From: Serripes groenlandicus
Taxonomy: Eukaryota > Mollusca > Bivalvia > Cardiida > Cardiidae
Assembly: GCA_031761405.1 (NCBI GenBank)
Contig: JASEVX010000328.1
Span: 120,369 to 184,368 of the forward strand
DNA length: 64,000 nucleotides
Direction: 5' to 3'
Shown: positions 11,186 through 22,582 of the stretch, one piece after another
Layout of the letters: every line of letters begins with the position of its first letter
Position numbering within the stretch: position 1 is the first letter of the stretch
Position numbers and translations under genes: made by a program
The notes under the pieces: model-generated
Told to the model about the DNA's origin: nothing
Database searches by the model: none
What the model saw: the letters and a program-made list of their open reading frames with translations, nothing else

Positions 11186-12689
11186 CTGTTATCTGGCAAA
11201 GTCACAACATTTTAAAAGGACATCTATAAATAGAGCAAAATTCTTCCCTCATTGGGAAGTTTTTAAATCATCTTACTATCAAAAAATTTATTTTTCAAAT
11301 TATACTTTTTTATAACGCTGGCTCAGTACTGATGTAGATAATTCACAAGAAATGGGCCTCCTACCCATATTTTTATGCTTTTTTCTATTACCCCTATCGT
11401 GGACATGACGTCAAACATTTCTGTCGTCTGCCCGAACGACAATTGTTTTAATATATCAACAGATATAATTTATATACATTATGAAGAGAGACAACTCGTC
11501 TTTCCCCATTTTAACCCCCCCCCCCCCTTTCCCTCATATATTTATAAACTTTGTTATTTAAAGATAGGGACGTCGTTTTCAACACCCATAATATTCCATT
11601 TTAATTAAGACGGATGCGCGGGGCACAAACACAGTGTCTTATCGTACCCCTCTCTACTTACGTACGTCTGTGTTAAGTGAAATGATTCAAATCTGATTTG
11701 TTTCATTATAGATTGTTTACACCATGATTTATCCTGTCGCACTTTTGTGTTCTTTTACAAATTCAGTGTTTAAATTCCCTTTTTAGAGCAGTCTTTATAC
11801 CGTACTGGTAAGTTGGGGAAGCGTATATGTTAAATGTATATAAAACACCATATGCGAAGAGCCAATTAGCTTAACACAGACATTACAATTCTTATTTTTG
11901 TACATACCTAATATTGGATACTCAGGAGACCCAAAATCATATCCGTATTGCTACAAACACTCAAACACGAAATACAACAAAATAACCGAAATAGCACAAT
12001 AGACAAATATGATCAAATAGCACAGTGTGGACGTTTGTATATAGTATTTGTATAGGCACGTATTAGGACCGTTGTTGTTGACCGGAAGATATTACTTATG
12101 TTGTAAATAATCTTACATTTTCTTTTTTACCCACAATGTGCCATTAAGATTAATATATCCAATCATCATTATTTGTACAAAATATTTCGGTCAACCCTTT
12201 GTTCCTTCGTACCAGTGGAGGTGTATAAATAAACTTATACAACTTTACGGGTGAAGGGTGGAATTCGATTTACTCAATGAGAGGGGACTAATGATTGGCT
12301 TATCAAAACAATAGGTCGGGCTCGTCTCTTGCCTTTCTCTTGATTGAGAGGGGAGAGGCGAGCTTGACCGAAAAAGAGGATTGAAATTGACCCAATCAGA
12401 GGGCCCCTATCAAACGATTGTTGGACCATTGATTTTCATACAATACATTGCAATACATACAGAACGATATAGACATATTTATTTTTCAAGCAAAACAAGT
12501 GATATATATCCATTTATTTTAATGAAACAATATTTTTAAACATTAGTTTTATGTACAATTATTAAAACAGAATACGGAAGAAATGTTAAGCAATTGGAAA
12601 GAAAATATCGAAAGTCAAAAAAAGAAGACCATAAAAAAGTTGAAATGAGAAAACAATGGCAGCTCGCCAAATGGCTTTATTCTGAAAGG
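11186..12689. other. no gene; hairpin and poly-C tract
   Basis: A C homopolymer lies at about 11516-11527. An imperfect inverted repeat at 12313-12366 pairs 'ggtcgggctcgtctcttgcc' with 'ggagaggcgagcttgacc'. It may be the core of an unidentified MITE. No coding frame is supported. Confidence 0.6.
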
Positions 12690-13325
12690 ACGACGACATC
12701 ATCAAGACAAACATTCTGATAGTTTCATCATGCTCAAGTTAAAAATGCAGTATCCAGAGTGTTAACTAGATTTTCCTTCAATTTGGCCTAGTGACCTAGT
12801 TTTTAACCTGGCATGAGTCATATTCGAACTTGGCTTAGATATATTTTAGATAAATATTCTGACCAAATTTCAAGCTGCTGTAGCCAAAAAGGCGGCTTCT
12901 ACAGAGTTAACAATTTGGCCTAGTTACCTAGTTTCTGACCCAATATGACCCATATTCGAGCTTGACCTAGACATTTTTAAGACAAACATTCTGACAAAAT
13001 TTCAAACTGCTGAAGCAAAGATTGCGGCCCCTGGAGTGTTAACAACTTTTTCCTTCAATTTGACCTAGTGACCTACTTTTTGTCATGACCCATGTTCGAA
13101 CTTGACTTACATATCATCAACACAAACATTCTGATAAAGTTCCAACATGCTAAAATTTGAAATGCGGCCTCCAGAGTGCTTACAAGATTTCCCCTCAGTT
13201 TGACCTAGTGACCTAGTTTTTGACCTCATAGGGATGACGCACGAAGCACGCCTCACGACGGACGGACGCCGGACAAAATGTGATCACAATAGCTCACCTT
13301 GTACTTCGTGCATAGGTGAGCTTAT
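12690..13325. mobile_element. interspersed repeat copy with terminal hairpin
   Basis: Four diverged sub-units of the 'gacctagtgacctag' repeat end in 'gacggacgccggacaaaatg' and then 'agctcaccttgtacttcgtg', followed by 'cataggtgagctt'. That terminal stretch is self-complementary (agctcacct / aggtgagct) and marks the 3' end of this bivalve repeat. No ORF is present. Confidence 0.75.
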
Positions 13326-14954
13326 AAAAAAAAGTAACTCATTCAATCATCTATTCCTTATTCGGGATTATTCAACATTATAAACATTTGTTACATTAAA
13401 GCAGTAATGAATAAGTAATATTTGCAGACAGTGTTTGTGCAAACATCAATGAAGATAGTATTATTGCTGTAGATTGTTAAACGTTTTTTTAAACATTTAG
13501 AAGCGTGTGTTGTCACAAAACCGTGTATACTGCATAAGGCTGTGTTCCCAACACCGATTGTGATGTTGTTGTTGTTGTAGATACTGACTAAACGTTTTTG
13601 TTATCACAACCCCCCCCCCCCCCCCCCCCCCCTAAATTGCAGATTGAGATGTTGCCGTCCACACTTGTGATGTTGCTGTTGTTTGTAGATGCTGACAGAG
13701 ACCTCTTTTAATTTTATAAATGATCTGTTACTTATTCGGGGAGTAAACATTAGAATAGTTACCCCAAAACCGTAAAAACTTCATATGGCGATGTTGTCAC
13801 CAACAATGGTGATATGAGTGTACGATTAACTGAACAGTTAAGGGAAATTATAAAAATGGTGAAAAATGCAAGATAAACTTATTACAAGACAACTCTGACA
13901 GCCAAAGCATTCGACATTTGTTTCCGATGCGAACCGATCAACCCGTCCTTTATTTTAGGGTTAAAGGATTAATTAGTCGCCGGGCAGAAGCCCGCGACTT
14001 CTATTTTTAATAGGTTTTCGGAAATTACATGAGAGGGGGGATTATTATTAGAAAGAAACACATTTAGCTGTCTCGAACATATTACAATTGTGTTTGTTTA
14101 AAAACACTTAGTAATGACACATCTAAAATGAAATAAATATTCCGATGTTTTAGGTATTTTTAGTTCCTTTATTTTGACCCGCATTTGTGTTTGTTTGTTT
14201 TATTTACGAAGACAAAACAGTCCCTATTAGCTAGACTGGTATACTTTATTTTACACTATACACTACATGTAATCAAAAGGCGATAACTACAAACCTTTAC
14301 GTCGCACAGTATAATGTGTTTACATACGCGCACCTGCTTAAGCAGACTGTTTGTTATGTGTAAATATCGAAATGAAAATGACTTTTAATGCCAATTTTAA
14401 CTTACTGAATGTTATTTTCATGTTCAAGGTTCAACGATATTAGAACTGTTCCAAATTTGAGATATCTCCAATCCACTGTATATATGTAAACATCAAATTG
14501 TGAGTTTTTCGCATTGCCGAAAACAGTTTTCTTATAATAAGTTCTGCCTTGTGCTAGTCGAATAATACGTGTGAAAGCTCGAGCCGAAGGCTCGAGCGAA
14601 GCACGCCTATAGGTTACACGTACGAACACAACGAGAATTCAGTACAATCTTACTATTTTTCACATATCAAATCTCAACCCCATAGCACTTTTTTTCGGCC
14701 ATTTTGCTTCCGGTCTTACTGGACGGACAAATTACCGTAACCTATTAATTTCGTAACCGGTAAAACCCGCATTCACGATATTCGTATGTTTTGACAAATA
14801 AAAAAATACTAAGAACTAGAGAGAAAAATTAAATTAAATTCCTTCTTGATAAAGGAAAGAAAACAAGGAATCTGACACGTGATAATTTGCGTGTAATTGC
14901 ACTCGTTTTCTATTTTTAAAATGATATTTTCTCAACCGGAAGTAAACACATCCA
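13326..14954. other. no gene; poly-C tract
   Basis: The stretch contains a C homopolymer of about 22 bases at 13611-13632 and a short hairpin at about 14578-14595 ('gctcgagccgaaggctcgagc'-like). The 75-codon minus-strand frame at 14402-14629 has no recognisable content and I do not support it. Confidence 0.6.
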
Positions 14955-15100
14955 AATGTGACGTCATTGCAACGAAAGTAACGTCATTGTAAGTCAAGTA
15001 ATAAATAGTTAACAAAAGGAAAACGACAGGAATGGTAGGAAAAGATAGTTTGACTCGTCAGAAATGGCTTTCATTCACTGCAAGGACTTTATGAAGAGTA
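14955..15100 (+). promoter_or_regulatory. possible promoter and first exon with splice donor (weak)
   Basis: CRE-like motifs TGACGTCAT (about 14959) and AACGTCATTG (about 14981) precede an ATG at 15064. The ATG opens an 11-codon frame (MAFIHCKDFMK) ending at a near-consensus donor AGA|GTAAGT at 15098. A first exon of a gene with a long intron would look like this. No downstream exon could be tied to it, so chance is a serious alternative. Confidence 0.2.
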
Positions 15101-15318
15101 AGTCGACTATTCTTTTGTACCTGTCATAGTTATTTCATGGATTGTAAATATTTCAACGGAAGTTATCGTTCGTTACACTGGCCTCGGATATTATTTAAAC
15201 TGAAAAGGACGAACAATTCTGTTTCTGTATCGACATAGCTTCATTTCAAGGTAGGATATTTATTATATCAATAATTTGCTTAAAAATATAACTTCATTTC
15301 TAAATTATTTGTTAGTAT

Positions 15319-15459
15319 CTGTTGAGAACCGTTCCACGATGCTTTCGTCAAATCGCGTGACGTCACATCGTGTGTATTGTTTTTGTCTGTATCTGTTCCA
15401 CGATGCTTATGTCATCGCGTCACGTCACATAGTGTGTATTGTTTTTGTCTGTATCTGTC
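15319..15459. repeat. tandem duplication, about 70 bp
   Basis: 'gttccacgatgctt' followed by a CRE-like 'cgtgacgtcaca' and 'gtgtgtattgtttttgtctg' occurs twice in a row. The open frame across it (15276-15578) is a by-product. Confidence 0.85.
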
Positions 15460-15799
15460 ATTTGAAGCCGAAGCCGTCTTGTCAAATGTTGACCCCACTC
15501 AAGGAAATAGCTAAACTATCATATCTTCGACTGTCTAGTTGTATTTACTTTAAGACGTTTATTAATATATTGAAGTAAATGTAGTAAACAAACAAAAATT
15601 CAGTCAATTTCTGAAGGCAATTATTTGCCTTCAATATACTTTTTTTTTTTTTTACATTGTACAGTTTAACAGTTTATGTCTATGACCTAGCATTTGTCAA
15701 ATCATGAAAGTATTGCCAGAATCAGTTCACCCTGGTTTTGAGGTATACATAGTAAATGTCTTAAGCCATATACCCTCCAACCTGAAAGAGAGGAAAACA

Positions 15800-16210
15800 C
15801 TTTCATGCCTCCAAATGAGTCCAATGGAACAGTTATGTATTTTACTGATGTCATATGTGGACTATCAGTAAAACACATAACTGTTCATTCAACAGGCTGA
15901 ATTTCTAGTAGTTTCAGCTTTTTTTATCCAAAATTTGTTTATTGATCAAACTCAAATGAGTCCATTGTTTTAAAGGAATGATATCATATGTGGGCTATCA
16001 ATAAAACACATTACTTTTCTTTCAACAGGCTGCATTTCTAGTAGATTCATCTTTTTTTTAACCAAATTATGTTTATTGATCAAACTCAAATGAGTCATGA
16101 TTAATTTAAAGAAATGATGTCATATGTGGGCTATCAGTAAAACACATTACTTTTCTTTCAACAGGCTGAATTTCATTTGTTTTTATCCAAAATTTGTTTA
16201 TTGATCAGAT
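15800..16210. repeat. three tandem copies of a 120-140 bp unit
   Basis: Each copy holds 'caaatgagtc', 'gatgtcatatgtgggctatc', 'agtaaaacacattac', 'tcaacaggctg' and 'aaatttgtttattgatca'. Copies begin near 15815, 15953 and 16086 and differ by substitutions and small indels. Confidence 0.85.
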
Positions 16211-16684
16211 TGGACAAACTTGTTACTTAGAATTTCAACAATATTTCCACTAGGTTATTTTAAATACTCTGCATGTATGTATTCAAACCACATTTACAAA
16301 AGATTCAACATCTATTGACAGCACTATTTTCATACTTGGGAGCACAACAACCAATGATGTCATAGAACTGTTTTTCAACAGAAAGGGCTAATATTTTTAT
16401 AAATCATAATTAATGTCAGTTATAAGTCACCCAGTGACCTCACATAACTGTTCTGTCCTCTGATATAACTGAAATACCACCGAAATGTATATCTTTTCTG
16501 TTTTCTATGTAATTTATTGTGAAATTTATCCATTTTTCTGTGTGAAATTGTATAATATATACAATAGAAATGGTAAAATTTAAACTAGTATACATTCATT
16601 GTAACCAAAAAAAAATCTTATACTTTACTGGTAATAAAATTATACATATTTTCATGAACTGCTGCTCAAAGTAAAAACCTATAC

Positions 16685-16995
16685 TGTAGTTTAATGGTAG
16701 AACACCTCGAGGGCTTGGCGTGAAACGGTTGTAACTAAAATTGGTATTTTTTTTACCAAGGTTAATCACCTCGCCATAAAGTCTTTATAAGTGTTAAATC
16801 ATTTTTCTTGGTAAACAATGGAAATTTAGGTGCTATTGCTCATTCTGAGCAATGGCACCTAAATTTGCATTGTTTACAAAGGGGTCAACATTGCCCCTAA
16901 ACAAGGGTTTTCAAAATAGGTTTTTAGTTACAACCGTTTCACACCAAGCCCTCGACCTGGTCTAACAAGAGTTCTGAGTTCAAATCTCAGCAGGT
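16685..16995 (+). repeat. tRNA-like sequence split by a MITE
   Basis: Removing the element at 16708-16954 rejoins an A-box-like half (tagtttaatggtagaacacc) to a B-box-like half (gagttcaaatctc). The result closely matches the uninterrupted sequence at 29763-29827. Such sequences are tRNA pseudogenes or SINE heads rather than functional tRNAs. The 4-bp ACCT is present on both sides of the insert. Confidence 0.65.
16708..16954. mobile_element. foldback MITE, about 247 bp, ACCT target duplication
   Basis: The ends are CGAGGGCTTGGCGTGAAACG and its near-perfect reverse complement. The two arms are complementary over most of their length, with inner arms 'taggtgctattgctc' / 'gagcaatggcaccta', so the element is almost one long hairpin. 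The flanking ACCT (16704-16707 and 16955-16958) is a target-site duplication, supported by the intact relative at 29763. A second copy is at 40558-40790. Confidence 0.85.
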
Positions 16996-17911
16996 ACATG
17001 ATTTGAAAGAAGCAACTAAACTTAACAATTTATACATGAAACAATTATGTTGTGGGGAGTAGTCTTACTTAAACACTTATCACATTTTTATCCTGGCTTC
17101 TAGTAAAATTAGTTTACTCCCTGTACCCTTTTCAAAAGCTTTTATAATTGGCAATAACAATTAAAAAAAGGAAAAGTTATCATCATTGATAACTCTGAGA
17201 ATCTGTACATGTTCAAGGTCTGATAAGATCTTTCACTATCCACTTTATTTTCAAACGACATATATACATACATAATCAGTTGTTCAGACACTAAGTCTGG
17301 AACTTATTAACAAATAACCTGATGCTGTTTCATGTTTTACAAATTAAAGACCAGAAAAGGAGATAGGGGTTCAAAGGAAAATGTTGTTCAATGTTGAATA
17401 GGAACATATATTGTTCATTTTGGATATGTTCATTTTTGATCATTTGAATCAATTACACCATTCTGACAATGTATTCAGATTAGTCACAGAAATCAAGTAA
17501 TTTACATCATACATCATTATAAATGGGACTTTTGAAAATATTTGTCAAAAATTACAGTTTTCTCAGTCTGTATGCATAGTGTTTTCATCTTAAAAACATT
17601 CAGCCAGATCATGCAAAGTTAGCCATGTGTCTTGGAAGATTGTTGTGTGGAGTATTTTAGTATTCTAGAAAGCCAGGGGAAAATGTTAGGTGAACTGAAG
17701 TACCATCGAAAGTAATGTTAAGCTCAAGTCATTCAATCAACCATGGTAAGAGTCAGTTTCCAATTATATGTATTACCACTGTTTACAAATAACTAACATT
17801 TGTAAAAATAAATCAAAACATTCTTCAATGCCTTCTAGTACGTGTTGTTTTCCATCAACATCCTTGGAAATCTTACAGTCTGTTACAATTCTGACCTAAT
17901 AAAAAATAAAA
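16996..17911. other. no gene; old SINE remnant at about 17625-17730
   Basis: The remnant has the SINE body phrases 'tcttggaagattgttgtgtg', 'gccaggggaaaatg' and a tail 'caagtcattcaatcaa', matching the better SINE copy at 30388-30685. The rest shows no feature. Confidence 0.55.
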
Positions 17912-18285
17912 CAGATATGTACAAATTAATTAAACTTAAATGCATGATAAGTTTGGGTTTTTTCAATATGTTTTTCAAATTCTGTTTGGTAACTTTCTAC
18001 AATTTGCCTATTAATTTGTTTCTTGTTGTGGGACTGACAGTGCTTAATTAATTGTTCTTGCTTTCACACGACCTAGGCTTTGCCTATTAACATATTAATA
18101 TATATGTACAAATTAAACTTAAATGCATGCTAAGTTTCGTTTTTTTCAATATGTTTTTTAAATTCTGTTTTTGTAACTTCCTACAATTTGCCTATTAATT
18201 TGTTTCTTGTTGGGGGACAGACAGTGCTTAATTAATGTGTTCTTGCTTTCACACGACCTAGGCTTTGCCTATTAACATATTAAAG
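17912..18285. repeat. tandem duplication, about 187 bp
   Basis: Two consecutive copies run from 'atatgtacaaatta' through 'gcatgataagttt' to 'cctaggctttgcctattaac'. Differences are few, so the duplication is fairly young. The ORF at 17842-18051 lies inside it and has no supporting content. Confidence 0.88.
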
Positions 18286-18289
18286 TTTT

Positions 18290-20295
18290 GGTTAGAAACT
18301 TCTTACGGTCAGGGTCAAAGGTCACACATACTATAGTGCTATTTTTGCTTGTTACAAAACGAACTCTATGGGTCATTTGGGATCTACTCGGACATCCGCT
18401 TTCCGATTTCAGACTGTATATCAAATGTTTACATCATTGAACGTGTATCGAAGATTCTGTTCAGAGAACAATTCCATAAAAATTGACGTCGGTGTCACTA
18501 AGCGCATTCAAATTTCAAGCTTTTCATTAACCGCGTTAAAAATGGCCGATTCTTGACCTCTGGCCCGGCTCGACTCGATTTAATTTTTCGATCTAGTAGA
18601 TCCGATATGCGTTTCGTTGGTAACAGGATACTGGAAACACCCGTCATTCTATCATTTAGACAACTTTTCAATGGATTTATTGTGTTAAACTGTCCATAAC
18701 TATCGAAAGTCAACGACCGTCAGGTAAGCTGGTGCTATCGTGATTCATTCAAAACGGCTGATCATGGCCCATTTGTCACAAATTGTGTTCACTTAGTTTA
18801 TTCGAAGGCAAATTGTTGCACATGACATGTTTAGGGAGTCATGTTGTTTTGTTTAATCTGTGTGTCACGAAACCATATTAGAGCGAAACATGAGAACGAT
18901 TTGCATTGTTCCGGTTCAGGTTAAGAGCTACCGTTCATGTTTGACATGCTTGTAAAGACAACAAAACTGTGCAGACTCGGGAGTGTTTTGCCGAGCCATA
19001 ATGTAAGTTTGAGCTGCATCCCCACAAGCATATGATTATATAAATAGTTTTTAAGCACATCGCAACATTATTTCCATGTCAGACATGTCCAATGGCCAAT
19101 GCTTCTTATTGCTTAAAATGAAACTAGGATTCCGTTTCGTACCCAATGTTTAACGCACTCAGTCAAATGTAAAGTTCAAGTTGTGAACAGTATGTATCGG
19201 CTTGTGTTCATCTGCTTCTCTGATAAGTAGAACCACTGATGATATTCTCTGTTCATATATGTTGTAATCTTGAGGCAGACATTATAGTGATGGTTTAGAT
19301 TGTGTTCTTGTTACTTCTTAATGGATAAAGATAACATTTCTTTATATTTAGTTAATACCGATTTTTATTTATTTAACCAATGGATCAGCTTATTAATTAT
19401 AAGTGATCAATTGTTGGGTCCATCGGTGTGAATGTGTAGAATCTAATGAACCTGGGCAGATCTGTAGAAAAGACAATTCCCTATCCAAGTTGCCCATTTG
19501 TATTGGTTTAAACCAATGAACAGTCATTATCATGACAAGTAGTAAATTTTATGGTTTTCTTTATTTCAGCTTTTTACTTGCCTAGTCCAGGTTTCTGTAC
19601 TAGGAATGCGATATTTTATTTTGACTGTTCGCATCATTAGTTACAATGCAATATTTAACGGCCATATATTGAGACTAGGTCCTTGCCCTGACACTGTATG
19701 GTTACACTTTGGCTTTATGGCATTGCTACCTTGACTACTTGTTATGTCTCTCAACTGTGTCATTGTTAAAAAAAAATTGCCGCTTTCAATAATTCTCTAG
19801 TTATATGACGGCGTGTTCTGGTTAAGTTACCAGTACTACTGGTCCATTTATTCAGACACCAGCCAGTCAGTTGAAATGCCAACCCCGCAACCATGACTAA
19901 CATGAGCATCAAGAATTACTACCATTTGTTAAGGTTTTGGCATGACCCAACCGGGGATCGGACTTGCAACCTCCCACACCCAAGTCCAAATAGCACCAAA
20001 GGCAGACGTTCTACGAAAAACACCGCCGAGTTCGACCACTGTGTTTTAGGCACACTGGTTAAAAATGTTCATTTACTAAACTCTGTTACTACCTTCAATT
20101 ATGACAAGATTTTATGGATTCATATAGGTTAAAGTTTAAACATAATTAACATATAATAATTATTATTTAAGTACATGATGATGTACACTACACAGTCAAT
20201 GAAATCAAGAATTTTGCAAGCTGGAATGTACATGCTGGTTTTTAGTAAGATGTAAACAAGTATTTTCTTTCTATGTGTGCAACTAAACTTGTTCT
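18290..20295. other. no gene supported
   Basis: A good donor-like site, CAG|GTAAGC, occurs near 18721 after a stretch of unusually high GC for this region (18380-18720). This could be a 5' untranslated exon, but nothing confirms it. ORFs at 18368, 18498 (minus) and 19893 have no recognisable content. Confidence 0.45.
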
Positions 20296-20299
20296 TTCA

Positions 20300-21320
20300 G
20301 ATTGAAATTGCAGGGGTTCGGGGGCGCAGCCCCTGATGATGATAGAAAGTTAGATGCGGTTGGCAACATAAAATAAACTATTTTAACTTTTATTCAAAAG
20401 GGCTGATGTTGACCAATGTAGAGTGGCAAATTATCTTCATTCTGTATAGGTTTATTTTATAATTTAGATGTTAAATCCATGGCAAAGATCTATAGATGCA
20501 AGTCACCTGAATTAAAAAAAAAATTGCGAGAGCTCTGGAATGTGTGTAAATTTCTAAGAAGATCTAAACAATTTGTATTATGCGTGCAGCTTAACTTTGG
20601 TTTTTAGATTGAAATTGCAGCGGTTTGGGGGCACAGCCCCTGATCAGATTTTAAATTCATCTGGCAATATGAAATAAACTAATCTAACATTCATTCAAAA
20701 GGGCAGATAATGACCCATGTGTGGCAAATTATCTTCATTCTGTATGGGTTTATTCAGATGTTAAATATATGGCAAAGATGATCTATAGATGCAAGTCTCC
20801 TGAAAAATCATGTCTTTTTGAGAGCTGGAATGTGCATGTAAGTTTGTGAGAAAATTTAAACAATTGTTATTATTTGTGCAACTAGACTTGGTTTTTCAAA
20901 TTGAAATTGCAGGGGTTTTGGGACACAGCCCCCGATCAGATTTTAAATTTGTCTGGCAATATGAAATAAACTATTCTAACATTCATTCAAAAGGGCAGAT
21001 GTTGACCCATGTGTGGCAAATTATCTTCATTCTGTACAGGTTTATTCAGATACATGTTAAATCGGCAAAGATCTATAGATGCAAGTCCCCTGAAATCATG
21101 ATTTTTTGCGAGCTGGAATGTCTATGTAAATTTTTAAGAAGTTCTAAACAATTTTTATTATGTGTGCAAATTGACTTGGTTTTTAAAGATTGAAATTGCA
21201 AGGGTTTGGTGGATCAGCCCCTGATCAGAATTAAGATGCGTCTGGCAATATGAAATAAACTTCAAAATGGCTGATGCCTGATGGTGATCAATGTGTGGCA
21301 AATTATCTTCAATGTGTACA
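20300..21320. repeat. tandem array, about 290-bp unit, 3.4 copies
   Basis: Units begin near 20300, 20609, 20901 and 21187 with 'ttgaaattgcaggggttt'. Each contains a GC-rich self-complementary core (GGGGCGCAGCCCC in the first), 'tctggcaatatgaaataaac', 'gtgtggcaaattatcttcat' and 'gatctatagatgcaagtc'. A diverged single core ('caggggtgtagccccaaatgag') occurs near 26675. The 115-codon frame at 20846 is a by-product. Confidence 0.88.
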
Positions 21321-21719
21321 GGTGTCTCGTCAGATCTATGTTAGTTTAAAGTTCTGTTATACATACATGTATAATGTTGCCTTGATTCAAAACCTTTACA
21401 GTTAAAGTACAAAATGTTCCAGTAACAACAATTTTGTAAATATTTGAAATGGTTGATGGTGGATTTTTCAAGGACATGTCAAGGAGATCAGGGTTGTTAT
21501 TAGGTTGATTAGGTAAGAGCATTCTGACCTGTTTTGTTTGTGCATAGTGTCATTGTAAAGCATCTTTTTGACTGCCTGTTTGATAAATAGTGTATATAGG
21601 TGTGAATAAATGAATGATGGTTCCTTTGTTGTATAATCAAATTCATTATAATAAACAGAGCAGTCAGCAGTCTAAATCAACATTTTCTGCACACTGACAG
21701 GATATTTGTTAAAATATTC

Positions 21720-21790
21720 AGATGAACAATGCAGAATCAAATGAGACAGCTAATTATTAGCTGTCTACACTGAATCTGCATGGTTTGAAG
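21720..21790. repeat. left part of MITE family B, interrupted by the MULE
   Basis: It contains 'gagacagctaattattagct' and 'actgaatctgcatggtttgaag'. These join across the MULE to 'gtttgaagatacctagaaat', 'tgcctttggcacagaaagag' and 'ttaa' at 25754-25797. Intact copies of this family are at 35008, 39132, 58162 and 60606. Confidence 0.65.
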
Positions 21791-21939
21791 GGTGTGTTCC
21801 CGGAACGTCGACTCGATTTAATCCCTAGCTGGTCGGTAAAGAGGATCGGGGGGACCATTAGAGGGTAATTATGTGACAGGTATTGCTTTATACGAAAAAA
21901 AAACATGAATGGTTTTTTTCGCTTATATAGTTAACAGGT

Positions 21940-22190
21940 GTGAGATTTTTTTTTTTTTTTTTTTTTTTTTCAATAACCCATGAAGCTTTCTGAAATGAAA
22001 CTGGAAAATTTCATGGGGGCCGCCATTTTGGGTATGTATAAAATGAGACGAGAAACACGGATTGAAAAAAAATTATTGTCGTCTTTTTAATATTTTTTTT
22101 TAAATCGATATTTTGGGTATGTATAAAATGACACGAAACACGGATTTTTAAAATCATTGTCGTCTTTTTTTTTTTTTTTTTTTTTTAAAT
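21940..22190. repeat. poly-T tracts and 75-bp duplication inside the MULE
   Basis: T homopolymers of about 26 and 20 bases lie near 21944-21970 and 22167-22186. 'ttttgggtatgtataaaatg' followed by 'aaacacggat' and 'cattgtcgtctttt' occurs twice (22029 and 22112). Confidence 0.8.
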
Positions 22191-22267
22191 CGATATTTAA
22201 GATCATTAAAGTGCTGTGTTTTGTGGAACTAACATTTGTACGAAAAGTTAAAAATAAATGGAATAAA

Positions 22268-22432
22268 TAGAGTTTAATTAACATTGTTTTCATGATACAG
22301 GATTTAAATCCCAAGTGGAAGAGATTCTTGCGATATAAAAACGAGTGCGCCATAGCGCACGAGTTTTTATATGCAAGAATCTCTTTCACGAGGGATTTAA
22401 TTCCCAAATCATGAAAACAATGTTTATTAAAC
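22268..22432. repeat. large foldback, about 165 bp
   Basis: The arms 'aacattgttttcatgat' / 'atcatgaaaacaatgtt' and 'agagattcttgcgatataaa' / 'tttatatgcaagaatctct' are inverted around a small loop near 22350 ('cgccatagcg'). The whole is nearly palindromic. It lies inside the non-coding part of the MULE and may be a nested MITE or a structural part of the element. Confidence 0.85.
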
Positions 22433-22551
22433 TATATATTATATTCTCGGCGATAATTTTCGTTTTTAAACGACAATACCCCTGTGCAGCTCATTTATTT
22501 TTAGCTCAGAAGTGGAGAGAGATCTGAATGACGTAATCTGCCAGTTTTGCA

Positions 22552-22582
22552 GTGACGTCACTATATATATACGTGACGTCAC
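22552..22582. promoter_or_regulatory. paired CRE-like palindromes around a TA-rich spacer
   Basis: Two exact GTGACGTCAC motifs (22552-22561 and 22573-22582) are separated by 11 bases of alternating TA. Together they form a near-perfect 31-bp palindrome. GTGACGTCAC contains the full CRE palindrome TGACGTCA. Whether it acts as a regulatory site is unknown. It is inside the MULE, far from the transposase start. Confidence 0.4.

Noticed and set aside
19893..20132. 79-codon ORF with 'HDPTGDRTCNLPHP'
   Set aside because: No domain, and no start or splice context. The phrase resembles chance translations of repeat sequence.
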